64,000 bases of DNA from Streptomyces sp. LaPpAH-108 (GTDB lineage Bacteria; Actinomycetota; Actinomycetes; Streptomycetales; Streptomycetaceae). Position numbers and translations under genes: made by a program. The stretch spans positions 124,001-188,000 of the forward strand of contig NZ_KB891996.1 of assembly GCF_000373625.1 (NCBI RefSeq). Reading direction: 5' to 3'. Numbering within the stretch: the stretch's first letter is position 1; each line of letters opens with the position of its first letter. The notes beneath the pieces are model-generated. The model saw nothing but the letters and a program-made list of their open reading frames with translations, was not told the origin of the DNA and made no database searches. Positions 19,620 through 28,109 of the stretch are shown here, one piece after another.

Positions 19620-21425
19620 TTACGCGTCCTCGGCCAACTCCAGCCAGCGCATCTCCAGTTCCTCGCGCTCGTCGGCAAGACCCCGGAGCTGGGCGTCGAG
19701 TTCGGCCACCTTGCCGAAGTCGGTGGCGTTCTCCGCGATGGCCGCGTGGAGCTTGGCCTCCTTCTCGGAGATCTTGTCCAACTGGCGCTCGATCTTCTGG
19801 AGTTCCTTCTTCGCGGCGCGCTGGTCGGCGGCGCTGCGCTCGGGGGCGGCGGCGCTCTTCGGGGCGGGGGCGGACACGGCCACCGCCTCCTCCATCCGCT
19901 GGCGTCGCTCCAGGTACTCGTCGATGCCGCGCGGCAGCATCCGCAGCGTGCCGTCGCCGAGGAGGGCGTACACCTTGTCGGTGGTGCGCTCGACGAAGAA
20001 GCGGTCGTGGGAGATGACGATCATCGAGCCCGGCCAGCCGTCGAGGACGTCCTCCAGCTGGTTCAGGGTCTCGATGTCGAGGTCGTTGGTGGGCTCGTCC
20101 AGGAAGAGGACGTTGGGCTCGTCCATGAGGAGGCGCAGCAGCTGGAGGCGGCGGCGCTCACCGCCGGAGAGGTCGCCGACCGGCGTCCACTGCTTCTCCT
20201 TGCTGAAGCCGAACGTCTCGCACAGCTGGCCCGCCGTCATCTCGCGGCCCTTGCCGAGGTCGACGCGCTCGCGCACCTGCTGCACGGCCTCCAGCACCCG
20301 GGTGGCGGGGTCGAGTTCGGCGACCTCCTGGGAGAGGTAGGCGAGCTTGACGGTCCTGCCGACCGCGATGCGTCCGGCGGCGGGCTGGGCCTCGCCCTCG
20401 GTGCGGGCGGCCTGGGCCATGGCGCGCAGCAGGGAGGTCTTGCCCGCGCCGTTGACGCCGACCAGGCCGATGCGGTCGCCGGGGCCGAGCTGCCAGGTGA
20501 CGTGCTGGAGCAGCAGCTTGGGACCGGCCTCGATGGAGACGTTCTCCAGGTCGAAGACGGTCTTGCCGAGCCGCGAGGAGGCGAACTTCATCAGCTCGCT
20601 GGTGTCGCGGGGCGGCGGCACGTCCTTGATCAGCTCGTTGGCGGCCTCGACGCGGAAACGGGGCTTGGACGTACGGGCCGGGGCACCGCGTCGCAGCCAG
20701 GCCAGCTCCTTCCTGACCAGGTTCTGCCGCTTGGCCTCCTCGGTGGCGGCGATGCGCTCGCGCTCGGCACGGGCGAAGACGTAGTCGGAGTAGCCGCCCT
20801 CGTACTCGTACACGTCGCCGCGCTGCACGTCCCACATGCGGGTGCAGACCTGGTCCAGGAACCACCGGTCGTGGGTCACGCACACCAGCGCCGAGCGGCG
20901 CTCGCGCAGATGCCGGGCGAGCCAGGAGATGCCCTCGACGTCCAGGTGGTTGGTGGGCTCGTCCAGGACGATGAGGTCCTGCTCCTCGATGAGCAGCTTC
21001 GCCAGCGCGATACGGCGCCGCTCACCACCGGAGAGCGGACCGATGACCGTGTCGAGCCCCTTGGGGAACCCCGGCAGGTCGAGCCCGCCGAACAGCCCGG
21101 TCAGCACGTCCCTGACCTTGGCGTTGCCCGCCCACTCGTGGTCGGCCATGTCCCCGATGACCTCGTGCCGGACGGTGGCCTCCGGGTCGAGCGAGTCGTG
21201 CTGCGTCAGCACCCCGAGCCGCAGCCCCCCGGAGTGCGTCACCCGCCCGCTGTCGGCCTCCTCCAGCCGCGCGAGCATCCGGATCAGCGTGGTCTTCCCG
21301 TCCCCGTTCCGCCCGACGACCCCGATCCGGTCCCCCTCCGACACACCGAGCGAGACACCGTCCAGCAGGGCACGCGTGCCGTAGACCTTGCTGACGTTCT
21401 CGACATTGACCAGGTTGACGGCCAT
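19620..21425 (-). CDS. ABC-F family ATPase (Uup/EttA-like)
   Basis: A 601-residue soluble protein with two ABC cassettes and no membrane domain, the mark of ABC-F ribosome-associated ATPases. First Walker A GRNGDGKTT at about 40-48, signature LSGGERRRIALAKLL and Walker B LIVLDEPTNHLD; second Walker A GVNGAGKTS, signature LSGGERRRLQLLRLL and Walker B VLFLDEPTNDLD. A charged coiled coil forms the last 80 residues, as in Uup. ATG 21425 matches the family start (AVNLVNVENVSKVYG). It could be a housekeeping translation factor or an antibiotic-protection protein; the lack of a leader peptide and the core-gene context favour housekeeping. Confidence 0.92.
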   Translation of the reverse strand: MAVNLVNVENVSKVYGTRALLDGVSLGVSEGDRIGVVGRNGDGKTTLIRMLARLEEADSGRVTHSGGLRLGVLTQHDSLDPEATVRHEVIGDMADHEWAGNAKVRDVLTGLFGGLDLPGFPKGLDTVIGPLSGGERRRIALAKLLIEEQDLIVLDEPTNHLDVEGISWLARHLRERRSALVCVTHDRWFLDQVCTRMWDVQRGDVYEYEGGYSDYVFARAERERIAATEEAKRQNLVRKELAWLRRGAPARTSKPRFRVEAANELIKDVPPPRDTSELMKFASSRLGKTVFDLENVSIEAGPKLLLQHVTWQLGPGDRIGLVGVNGAGKTSLLRAMAQAARTEGEAQPAAGRIAVGRTVKLAYLSQEVAELDPATRVLEAVQQVRERVDLGKGREMTAGQLCETFGFSKEKQWTPVGDLSGGERRRLQLLRLLMDEPNVLFLDEPTNDLDIETLNQLEDVLDGWPGSMIVISHDRFFVERTTDKVYALLGDGTLRMLPRGIDEYLERRQRMEEAVAVSAPAPKSAAAPERSAADQRAAKKELQKIERQLDKISEKEAKLHAAIAENATDFGKVAELDAQLRGLADEREELEMRWLELAEDA

Positions 21426-21583
21426 TTCACTCCTGTGCGCGCGGGGCGGATCAGCCTTCAAGCGTAGGGCCTGCGGGGGTGAGGGCGGGGCGCGAGGGGC
21501 CGGTCACCCTTTGTGATGACGTGATCGGGATTCGGCGGCTACCGTGGTGGGGAGGCAGCAGGATCCCGTTCATGGGAGGAACC

Positions 21584-22177
21584 ATGACCGCCGAGTCCGT
21601 CGAGCACCGCGTCCAGTGGCCGGTGCCGCCGCAGGACGGCTACACCGTGGACGACCTGTTCACGCTGCCCGATCTCCCGCCGCACACAGAGCTGATCGAC
21701 GGGAGCCTGGTTTTCGTGAGTCCGCAGCGTCGTTTTCATTACCTTGCGATCGATCTGCTGTTCAACGGGCTGCACGCGGCTCTCCCCCCGGAGTTCAGCG
21801 TCGAACGGGAGATGGCCGTCGTCCTCGACGACCGCAACGGCCCTGAACCCGATGTATGTGTGGTCCGTGCCGACGCGGTGACCGGGCTGGACCAGACCCG
21901 ATTTCAGGCTCGGGACGTCCTGCTCGCCGTGGAGGTCGTCTCCCCCGAGTCCGGTTCCCGCGACCGTACGACCAAACCGCAGAAGTACGCCGCCGCGGGT
22001 ATCCCGGCCTTCTGGCGTGTCGAGCAGGACGGACCCACCGGCAACCCCCTCGTCCATGTGTACGAGATCGACCCGCTCACCAAGTCCTACGTGCACATGG
22101 GCCTGCACCGGGACAACCTCAAGGTCGACAAGCCCTACCCGATCGGCATCGACCTGACCGCGATCGGACGGCGCTGA
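21584..22177 (+). CDS. Uma2-family (DUF820) putative endonuclease
   Basis: A 197-residue protein of the Uma2 family, which has a PD-(D/E)xK nuclease fold. The core is visible: the aspartate in GPEPDVCVV, then LLAVEVVSPES with the glutamate and RDRTTKPQKYAAAGIPAFWRVE with the lysine. Streptomyces genomes carry many paralogues; their role is not established. The ATG at 21584 follows GGGAGGA by four bases. It is transcribed alone and convergent with ispE, with only five bases between the two stops. Confidence 0.85.
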   Translation: MTAESVEHRVQWPVPPQDGYTVDDLFTLPDLPPHTELIDGSLVFVSPQRRFHYLAIDLLFNGLHAALPPEFSVEREMAVVLDDRNGPEPDVCVVRADAVTGLDQTRFQARDVLLAVEVVSPESGSRDRTTKPQKYAAAGIPAFWRVEQDGPTGNPLVHVYEIDPLTKSYVHMGLHRDNLKVDKPYPIGIDLTAIGRR

Positions 22178-22182
22178 CCGGC

Positions 22183-23076
22183 TCAGATCACCAACGCCCC
22201 CGGCGCAGGCCCGGAAGCCACCCGTACCGTCCGGCACGTGCCGGAGGCCAGCAGGGCTTCCGCGACCTTCGCCGCCGACTCCGCGTCCCGGGTCAGGAAG
22301 GCCGTCGTGGGGCCCGAGCCGGAGACCAGGGTGGCGAGGGCGCCCGCGTCACGGCCTGCCGCCAGGGTGTCGGAGAGTTCCGGGTAGAGGGAGAGCGCGG
22401 CGGGCTGGAGGTCGTTCGAGAGGGTGGCCGCCAGGGCGTCCGGGTCGCCCTTGGCGAGGGCGTCCAGGAGGTCCGGGGAGGCGACCGGCTCGGGGATGTC
22501 GCGGCCCTCGGCCAGGCGGTCGAACTCGCGGAAGACCGCCGGGGTGGACAGGCCGCGCTCCGCCATCGCGAAGACCCAGTGGAAGCCGCCGCCGATGTCG
22601 AGCGGGGTGAGGCGTTCGCCGCGCCCGAGGCCGAGGGCGGCGCCGCCGACCAGGCTGAAGGGCACGTCGCTGCCCAGCTCGGCGCAGATGTCCAGGAGTT
22701 CCGGCAGGGACGCCCCCGTACGCCACAGCGCGTCGCAGGCGACCAGCGCGCCCGCGCCGTCCGCGCTGCCGCCCGCCATGCCACCGGCGACCGGGATGTC
22801 CTTGACGATGTGGAGGTGCACGGCGGGGTCGATGCCCCGGCGCTCGGCGAGGGCGAGGGCCGCGCGGGCGGCCAGGTTGGTGCGGTCCAGCGGGACGGAC
22901 GCGGCGTCCGGGCCCTCGCAGGTGATCCGGAGTTCGTCGGCCGGGGTCACGGTCACCTCGTCGTAGAGGCCGACCGCGAGGAAGACGTTGGCGAGGTCGT
23001 GGAAGCCGTCGGGCCGGGCGGCGCCGACCGCGAGCTGGACGTTGACCTTGGCCGGTACCCGTACCGTGACGCTCAC
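22183..23076 (-). CDS. ispE: 4-diphosphocytidyl-2-C-methyl-D-erythritol kinase
   Basis: Phosphorylates CDP-ME in the MEP pathway of isoprenoid precursor synthesis. The 297-residue GHMP kinase has the N-terminal PAKVNVQLAVG motif, the substrate-binding DGFHDL segment, the ATP loop PVAGGMAGGSADGAGAL at about residue 98-114 and the C-terminal LVSGSGPTTAF loop. It starts at GTG, overlapping the rsmA stop (GTGA). Part of the tatD-rpfB-rsmA-ispE arrangement conserved in actinobacteria. Confidence 0.96.
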   Translation of the reverse strand: MSVTVRVPAKVNVQLAVGAARPDGFHDLANVFLAVGLYDEVTVTPADELRITCEGPDAASVPLDRTNLAARAALALAERRGIDPAVHLHIVKDIPVAGGMAGGSADGAGALVACDALWRTGASLPELLDICAELGSDVPFSLVGGAALGLGRGERLTPLDIGGGFHWVFAMAERGLSTPAVFREFDRLAEGRDIPEPVASPDLLDALAKGDPDALAATLSNDLQPAALSLYPELSDTLAAGRDAGALATLVSGSGPTTAFLTRDAESAAKVAEALLASGTCRTVRVASGPAPGALVI

Positions 23077-23942
23077 GCGCCCGCCCCCTTGTGCTCCGCG
23101 ATCCGCGCGAACTCCTCCACCGTCAGCGACTCGCCGCGCGCCTGCGGGGACACCCCGGCCGCGACGAGGGCCGCCTCGGCCGCGGCGGCCGAACCGGCCC
23201 AGCCGGAGAGCGCGGCGCGCAGGGTCTTGCGGCGCTGCGCGAAGGCCGCGTCCACGACCGCGAAGACCTGCTCCCTGGTGGCGGTGGTCCTGACCGGCTC
23301 GGTGCGGCGGACCAGGGAGACCAGGCCGCTGTCGACGTTCGGCGCGGGCCAGAAGACGTTGCGCCCGATGGCACCGGCCCGCTTGACCTCGGCGTACCAG
23401 TTGGCCTTCACCGAGGGCACGCCGTACACCTTGGAGCCGGGCGCGGCGGCGAGCCGGTCGGCGACCTCGGACTGGACCATCACCAGGGTGCGCTCGATGC
23501 TCGGGAAGGTGGCGAGCATGTGCAGCAGCACGGGGACGGCGACGTTGTAGGGCAGGTTCGCGACCAGCGTCGTGGGCGGCGGGCCCGGCAGCTCGTCGAC
23601 GAGCATCGCGTCGGAGTGGACCAGCGCGAACCGGTCGGCGCGCTCGGGCATCCGGGCGGCGATGGTCGCGGGCAGCGCGGCGGCGAGCACGTCGTCGATC
23701 TCGACGGCGGTGACCCGGTCGGCGGCCTCCAGCAGGGCGAGGGTGAGGGAGCCGAGACCCGGCCCCACCTCGACCACCACGTCGTCGGGGCGTACCCCGG
23801 CGGTGCGGACGATGCGGCGGACCGTGTTGGCGTCGATCACGAAGTTCTGACCGCGCTGCTTGGTGGGCCGCACGCCGAGCACGGCCGCCAGTTCGCGGAT
23901 GTCGGCGGGTCCGAGCAGGGCGTCGGGGGTGGGGCTACTCAC
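23073..23942 (-). CDS. rsmA: 16S rRNA (adenine1518/1519-N6)-dimethyltransferase
   Basis: KsgA/RsmA dimethylates two adjacent adenines in helix 45 of 16S rRNA, a late ribosome assembly check. The 289-residue protein has the family start QRGQNFVIDANTVRRIV, the SAM motif VVEVGPGLGSLTLALL and the catalytic NLPYN motif. GTG 23942 fits the family N-terminus; the long upstream open frame in this phase is not real coding sequence. Coupled to ispE by a 4-base overlap. Confidence 0.96.
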   Translation of the reverse strand: MSSPTPDALLGPADIRELAAVLGVRPTKQRGQNFVIDANTVRRIVRTAGVRPDDVVVEVGPGLGSLTLALLEAADRVTAVEIDDVLAAALPATIAARMPERADRFALVHSDAMLVDELPGPPPTTLVANLPYNVAVPVLLHMLATFPSIERTLVMVQSEVADRLAAAPGSKVYGVPSVKANWYAEVKRAGAIGRNVFWPAPNVDSGLVSLVRRTEPVRTTATREQVFAVVDAAFAQRRKTLRAALSGWAGSAAAAEAALVAAGVSPQARGESLTVEEFARIAEHKGAGA

Positions 23943-24082
23943 GGAACAAGGGTACGGGGCGGCGGCGGGCCTCCCGCCCGGCGGACGGCGCGGCGGGGCC
24001 GTACGGCGGTCGCGGGGACGGTCCGAGAGTGCCCGGTTGCCGCTCCGTACGGGCGCGAAGAGCGCCCGGCCCGCGCCCCCGC

Positions 24083-25489
24083 TCACCCCCGCAGCCGCCC
24101 TCCGCAATGCGGCCACGGACTCGTCCCGTGCCGCAGATAGAGCTTCTTCGCACGGTAGGTCTGCTCCTCGGCCGGGGCGTCCTGCGGGCGGCCCTGGCCG
24201 CCGAGGCTGCGCCAGGTGGGGGTGTCGAACTGGTAGAGGCCGCCGTAGGTGCCCGAGGGGTCGACGGCGTCGGGGCGCCCGCCGGACTCGCAGACGGCGA
24301 GGGCGTGCCAGTTCAGGTGGTCGGCGCCGCCCACGGAGGCGGGGCGCTGCCGGGTGCCGTAGCGGACCTTCCCCCGGCGCGGCTCGCGCACCACCTCGGA
24401 GCCCTCCAGGCGCGGGCGCTGCCGTACGCCGTTGACGGTGCGCACCAGATAGGTGACCCGGCGCAGCCCCGGGCTGCCCTGCCGGTCGACCACCTCGGTG
24501 CCCTGGAAGAGGCTCGGGTCCTCGGTGCGCTCGACGGTGTACGCGATCGGTTCCTCGCGGACCTCGCGGGTGCCGGTCACGCGCAGCACGGTGACGGTCT
24601 GCCCGTCGCGCGGGAAGCTCGTGGCGGGCACGGAGGTGGTGTCCTCGCCGTGCAGGGTGATCCCGGCCTGGTCCAGCGCCTCCCGGACGGTGGCGGCGTT
24701 GGTGCGGACGGTGCGGCTGCGGCCGTCCGCGACGAGGGTGACGGTGCGCTCGGTGCGCACGTCGAAGCGGAGCCCGGCCCGCCCGATGGGCTGGGAGCGC
24801 GAGACGGAGAGGTAGGCGCCCTCCGCCCGCACCCCGAACTGCCGGAGCGCCTCCTCCACGGTGTCGGCGGTCGTCCACACCGTGCGCCGCTCGCCGTCGA
24901 TGGTGAGCCGGAGGGGGCGGCCGTGGCGGACGGTGATCTCGTCGCCGTCGGTCAGCGGGGTGCCGGGGGCGGGCGCGACCACGTCGTGGCGGCCGAGCCG
25001 GACGCCCTCCTCCCGGAGCAGGTCGGTGACGTCGTCGGCGAAGGTGTGCAGGGTGCGGTGGCCGCCGTCCACGGTCAGCTCGACGGACTTGTCCTCGGCG
25101 ACGAACGCGCTGGTGCCGCCCGCGAGGAAGGCGACGACGAGGGCCTGCGGGACGAGCCTGCGCACGGCGGACTCGGGGCGCTCGCCGGACCACGAGCGGG
25201 ACCGGGCCCGGCGGCGCGCGGCGCGTCCGCCCTCGGCCACCGTCGCCGTCGCCGTCGCCGGTACGTCGTACACGTCCGGTGCCGGTCGTGGCACCGGCAG
25301 CGCGGGCTCGGTGGCGAGGTACGCCTCGGCCTCGTAGGCGGGCCGGTAGGTGTCCGGGCCGCCCGGCAGGTCGTACGGCAGGGTCCGCGCGCTGTGCGGG
25401 GCGCCGGAGTCGGGCACCGTGGGCGCGACGGTCCCGTGGGTGCCGTGCGGTCCCACGGGGCCGTACGTCTCGTACTGCGACTTGGTCAC
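24083..25489 (-). CDS. rpfB: RpfB-type resuscitation-promoting factor
   Basis: A 468-residue cell-wall hydrolase. About 110 cytosolic/linker residues are followed by a membrane segment at about 113-130, three DUF348 repeats (about 135-290), a G5 adhesion domain (about 300-375) and a C-terminal transglycosylase-like Rpf domain from about 386 with the catalytic glutamate at about 401 (AVCESGG) and a second cysteine near 462 for the usual disulfide. This is the RpfB architecture, and the neighbours match mycobacterial tatD-rpfB-ksgA-ispE. Expected to cleave peptidoglycan during spore germination or resuscitation. S. coelicolor literature uses a different letter for Rpf members, so the symbol reflects architecture only. 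Confidence 0.92.
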   Translation of the reverse strand: MTKSQYETYGPVGPHGTHGTVAPTVPDSGAPHSARTLPYDLPGGPDTYRPAYEAEAYLATEPALPVPRPAPDVYDVPATATATVAEGGRAARRRARSRSWSGERPESAVRRLVPQALVVAFLAGGTSAFVAEDKSVELTVDGGHRTLHTFADDVTDLLREEGVRLGRHDVVAPAPGTPLTDGDEITVRHGRPLRLTIDGERRTVWTTADTVEEALRQFGVRAEGAYLSVSRSQPIGRAGLRFDVRTERTVTLVADGRSRTVRTNAATVREALDQAGITLHGEDTTSVPATSFPRDGQTVTVLRVTGTREVREEPIAYTVERTEDPSLFQGTEVVDRQGSPGLRRVTYLVRTVNGVRQRPRLEGSEVVREPRRGKVRYGTRQRPASVGGADHLNWHALAVCESGGRPDAVDPSGTYGGLYQFDTPTWRSLGGQGRPQDAPAEEQTYRAKKLYLRHGTSPWPHCGGRLRG

Positions 25490-25605
25490 GCCGACACACG
25501 CTCCAGGGGGCCAGAGGGGTCCGGTTCGGGCCCCCAGAACCTAGCGGAGCGGGCGTCACTCTCCAAAGCGACGCGACTACGGTCCGTCGCGCCTCGAACG
25601 GGCGC

Positions 25606-26499
25606 TCAGTACCCGAAGGCGCGCGCCGTGTTCGCGGCGAGCGCGGTGGCGAGGGTGTCCTCGTCGGTGCCGCGTACGGCGGCCATGGCGCGCACGGTGA
25701 CCGGGATCAGATACGGCGCGTTGGGGCGGCCCCGGTACGGCGCCGGGGTCAGGAAGGGCGCGTCGGTCTCGACCAGGACCAGTTCCGGCGGGGCCACGGC
25801 GAGCGCGTCGCGCAGATTCTGGGCGTTCTTGAAGGTGACATTGCCCGCGAAGGACAGGTAGTAGCCCTCGCGGGCGCAGATCCCGGCCATGTCGGCGTCG
25901 CCGGAGTAGCAGTGGAAGACGGTGCGCTCGGGGGCGCCCTCCTCCTTGAGGACGCGCAGGACGTCGGCGTGGGCGTCGCGGTCGTGGATGACGAGGGCCT
26001 TGCCGTGCCGCTTGGCGATCTCGATGTGGGCGCGGAAGGAGCGTTCCTGCGCCTCCTTGCCCTCGGGGCCGGTGCGGAAATAGTCGAGCCCGGTCTCGCC
26101 CACGCCCTTGACCTGCGGAAGCGCGGCGAGGCGGTCGATCTCGGCGAGGGCGTCGTCCAGCGCCGCGTCACCACCCGGCGTACGGGCCCCCTGCCGGGAC
26201 CAGCCGTCGGGATCGCCGTGGACGATGCGCGGCGCCTCGTTCGGGTGAAGGGCGACGGCCGCGTGGACGCTGTCGTACGCGGCGGCCGTCTCGGCGGCCC
26301 AGCGGGAGCCCGCGAGGTCGCAGCCGACCTGGACGACGGTCGTCACCCCCACGGACGCGGCCTTCGCCAGGCCCTCCTCGACGGTGCCGGACTGCATGTC
26401 GAGGTGGGTGTGCGAGTCGGCCACGGGCACCGCCAGGGGTGCCGGGAGCGGCGGGGCCGCGTGCTTGTCGTCCTGGGCGGGACCGGCGTTCGAAGGCAT
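25606..26499 (-). CDS. tatD: TatD-family metal-dependent deoxyribonuclease
   Basis: A 297-residue TIM-barrel hydrolase. Metal-site motifs are present in order: VADSHTHLD at the N-terminus, GVGETGLDYFR, VIHDRDAH, FHCYSGD and VETDAPFLTPAPYRGRPN. The family cleaves DNA 3'-5' and may act in repair or DNA turnover. About 20 extra residues precede the core. It lies upstream of rpfB, as in other actinobacteria, and 25 bases after the stop of a small zinc-ribbon gene on the same strand. Confidence 0.94.
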   Translation of the reverse strand: MPSNAGPAQDDKHAAPPLPAPLAVPVADSHTHLDMQSGTVEEGLAKAASVGVTTVVQVGCDLAGSRWAAETAAAYDSVHAAVALHPNEAPRIVHGDPDGWSRQGARTPGGDAALDDALAEIDRLAALPQVKGVGETGLDYFRTGPEGKEAQERSFRAHIEIAKRHGKALVIHDRDAHADVLRVLKEEGAPERTVFHCYSGDADMAGICAREGYYLSFAGNVTFKNAQNLRDALAVAPPELVLVETDAPFLTPAPYRGRPNAPYLIPVTVRAMAAVRGTDEDTLATALAANTARAFGY

Positions 26500-26524
26500 G
26501 TGCCGATCCTACGGAAGCCCGCGC

Positions 26525-26908
26525 TCAGCTCGCCCGGCGCTGGAAGGGATGCAGCAGGTCGGAGAGGTGCCAGTGGTGCGGCTCGGCCTGCGGCGGCGCG
26601 GCGACGGGTCGTACGGCGTGCGACCTGGGCTGGGCGCAGGCACGCACCGAGGACACCTGCCCGGCGCGCATGATCCGCACCACGTGGCCGTCGCAGTTCT
26701 GGCAGGCGGGTCGGCTCAGCGGGGACGGCACGACCCGCCCGTCCGCCACGTACCGGACGCACTCGTGGCCCTCGGTGTCGGTGTGGTGCGCTATCTCGTA
26801 CGACTGCTCCCAGCCGTGCCCGCAGCTCATGCAGGCGAAGGAATACGACTCGTGAACAACGGCGGTGGCCGTCTCCCGGAGGCCGACCGGCCCTGCGATC
26901 TCGCTCAT
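26525..26908 (-). CDS. Small zinc-ribbon-like protein, function unknown
   Basis: A 127-residue protein with two CxxC knuckles (Cys26/29 in FACMSCGHGW and Cys69/72 in PACQNCDGH) plus Cys50, which predicts a zinc ribbon. The C-terminal third is basic and proline-rich. I recognise it as a conserved Streptomyces hypothetical but know no function. It lies between rsmI and tatD on the same strand; a 25-base gap to tatD suggests co-transcription with tatD. Confidence 0.75.
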   Translation of the reverse strand: MSEIAGPVGLRETATAVVHESYSFACMSCGHGWEQSYEIAHHTDTEGHECVRYVADGRVVPSPLSRPACQNCDGHVVRIMRAGQVSSVRACAQPRSHAVRPVAAPPQAEPHHWHLSDLLHPFQRRAS

Positions 26909-27034
26909 GCCCGCTCCTCTTGTGCGCCGGAGGCGAGGGACGAGGTGGTCCCTTCGACCAGTGGACGCCGGACGGTGAGCGAGCGCATCCGTCCTGTCGA
27001 GTATTGGACCCGTTTTGGCCCGCCCTTGCCGAAA

Positions 27035-27053
27035 CGCCCCTCCTCCAGGGGCG
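27035..27053. terminator. Short hairpin between rsmI and the zinc-ribbon gene
   Basis: A 7-bp inverted repeat CGCCCCT/AGGGGCG with a 5-base loop lies in the 247-base gap downstream of rsmI. A second weak hairpin is at 27101-27116 (CTCCGG/CCGGAG). Either could end rsmI transcription. Confidence 0.45.
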
Positions 27054-27133
27054 GCCCTTTGCCTGCGCCCCGCCCCTTTTGCCCCCGCATGGGGCGCACC
27101 TCCGGCGCACCGGAGAGCAGCGGTACGCCTCGG

Positions 27134-27159
27134 CCCGTGACTTCAGCCCGTGACTTCAG
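27134..27159. repeat. 13-bp tandem duplication over the rsmI stop codon
   Basis: CCCGTGACTTCAG occurs twice in tandem (27134-27146 and 27147-27159). The second copy contains the rsmI stop codon, so the first copy supplies an untranslated duplicate of it. It looks like a recent slippage event. Confidence 0.8.
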
Positions 27160-28004
27160 CCCGCCGTCTTCTTCGACGCCACCACCGCGTCGAACACCAC
27201 CCGCTTCGGCAGTCCCGCCTCGGCGGCGACGGCGGCGATGGCTTCCTTGCGGCGTTCGCCGGCGTCCTCGCGGACGCGGACGCGGCGGACGAGTTCGGTG
27301 GCGTCCAGGTCCTCGGGGCCGGGTTCGGGGGCGCCTTCGACGACGACGGTGATCTCGCCGCGCACCCCGTCGGCGGCCCAGGCGGCGAGGTCGGCCAGGC
27401 CCCCGCGCTTGACCTCCTCGTACGTCTTGGTCAGCTCGCGGCAGACGGCGGCGCGGCGCTCGGGGCCGAAGACCTCGGCCATCGCGGCGAGGGTGTCGTC
27501 CAGGCGGTGCGGGGCCTCGAAGTAGACGAGGGTGCGGCGCTCGCCCTCGACCTCGCGGAGCCGGGAGAGGCGTTCGCCCGCCTTGCGCGGCAGGAAGCCC
27601 TCGAAGCAGAAGCGGTCGACCGGCAGCCCGGACAGGGCGAGCGCGGTGAGGACGGCGGAGGGTCCGGGCACCGCGGTGACCTTGACGTCCTTCTCGACGG
27701 CCGCCGCGACCAGCCGGTACCCGGGGTCGGAGACCGAGGGCATCCCCGCGTCCGTGACGAGCAGCACCCGCGCCCCGCCCAGCAGCTCCTCCACCAGCTC
27801 GGGGGTGCGCGCCGACTCGTTGCCCTCGAAGTACGACACGACGCGCCCGCGCGGTGTCACCCCGAGGGCCTGGGTGAGGCGGCGCATCCGGCGCGTGTCC
27901 TCGGCGGCGATCACGTCGGCGCCCGCCAGCTCCTCGGCCAGCCGGGGCGGGGCGTCCGCGACGTCGCCGATGGGTGTACCTGCGAGGACAAGGGTTCCAG
28001 TCAC
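27156..28004 (-). CDS. rsmI: 16S rRNA (cytidine1402-2'-O)-methyltransferase
   Basis: RsmI methylates the ribose of C1402 in the ribosomal decoding centre. The 282-residue tetrapyrrole-methylase-fold protein has GTPIGDVADAPPR, VIAAEDTRR, VVSYFEGNE and LVTDAGMPSVSDPG, all family landmarks. GTG 28004 begins directly at the conserved TGTLVLAGTPIGD sequence. It is divergent from pmt; the rsmI/pmt divergent pair is also found in mycobacteria. Confidence 0.95.
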   Translation of the reverse strand: MTGTLVLAGTPIGDVADAPPRLAEELAGADVIAAEDTRRMRRLTQALGVTPRGRVVSYFEGNESARTPELVEELLGGARVLLVTDAGMPSVSDPGYRLVAAAVEKDVKVTAVPGPSAVLTALALSGLPVDRFCFEGFLPRKAGERLSRLREVEGERRTLVYFEAPHRLDDTLAAMAEVFGPERRAAVCRELTKTYEEVKRGGLADLAAWAADGVRGEITVVVEGAPEPGPEDLDATELVRRVRVREDAGERRKEAIAAVAAEAGLPKRVVFDAVVASKKTAG

Positions 28005-28109
28005 GCCCCCATCCTCCCAGGGCCCCCGGGGCGGACGGAAAACGATCGCGTCCCCATCGATACCGCACATGCACGGGACTCACACAGCGCGTTTCCCTAC
28101 CATGGCGCG

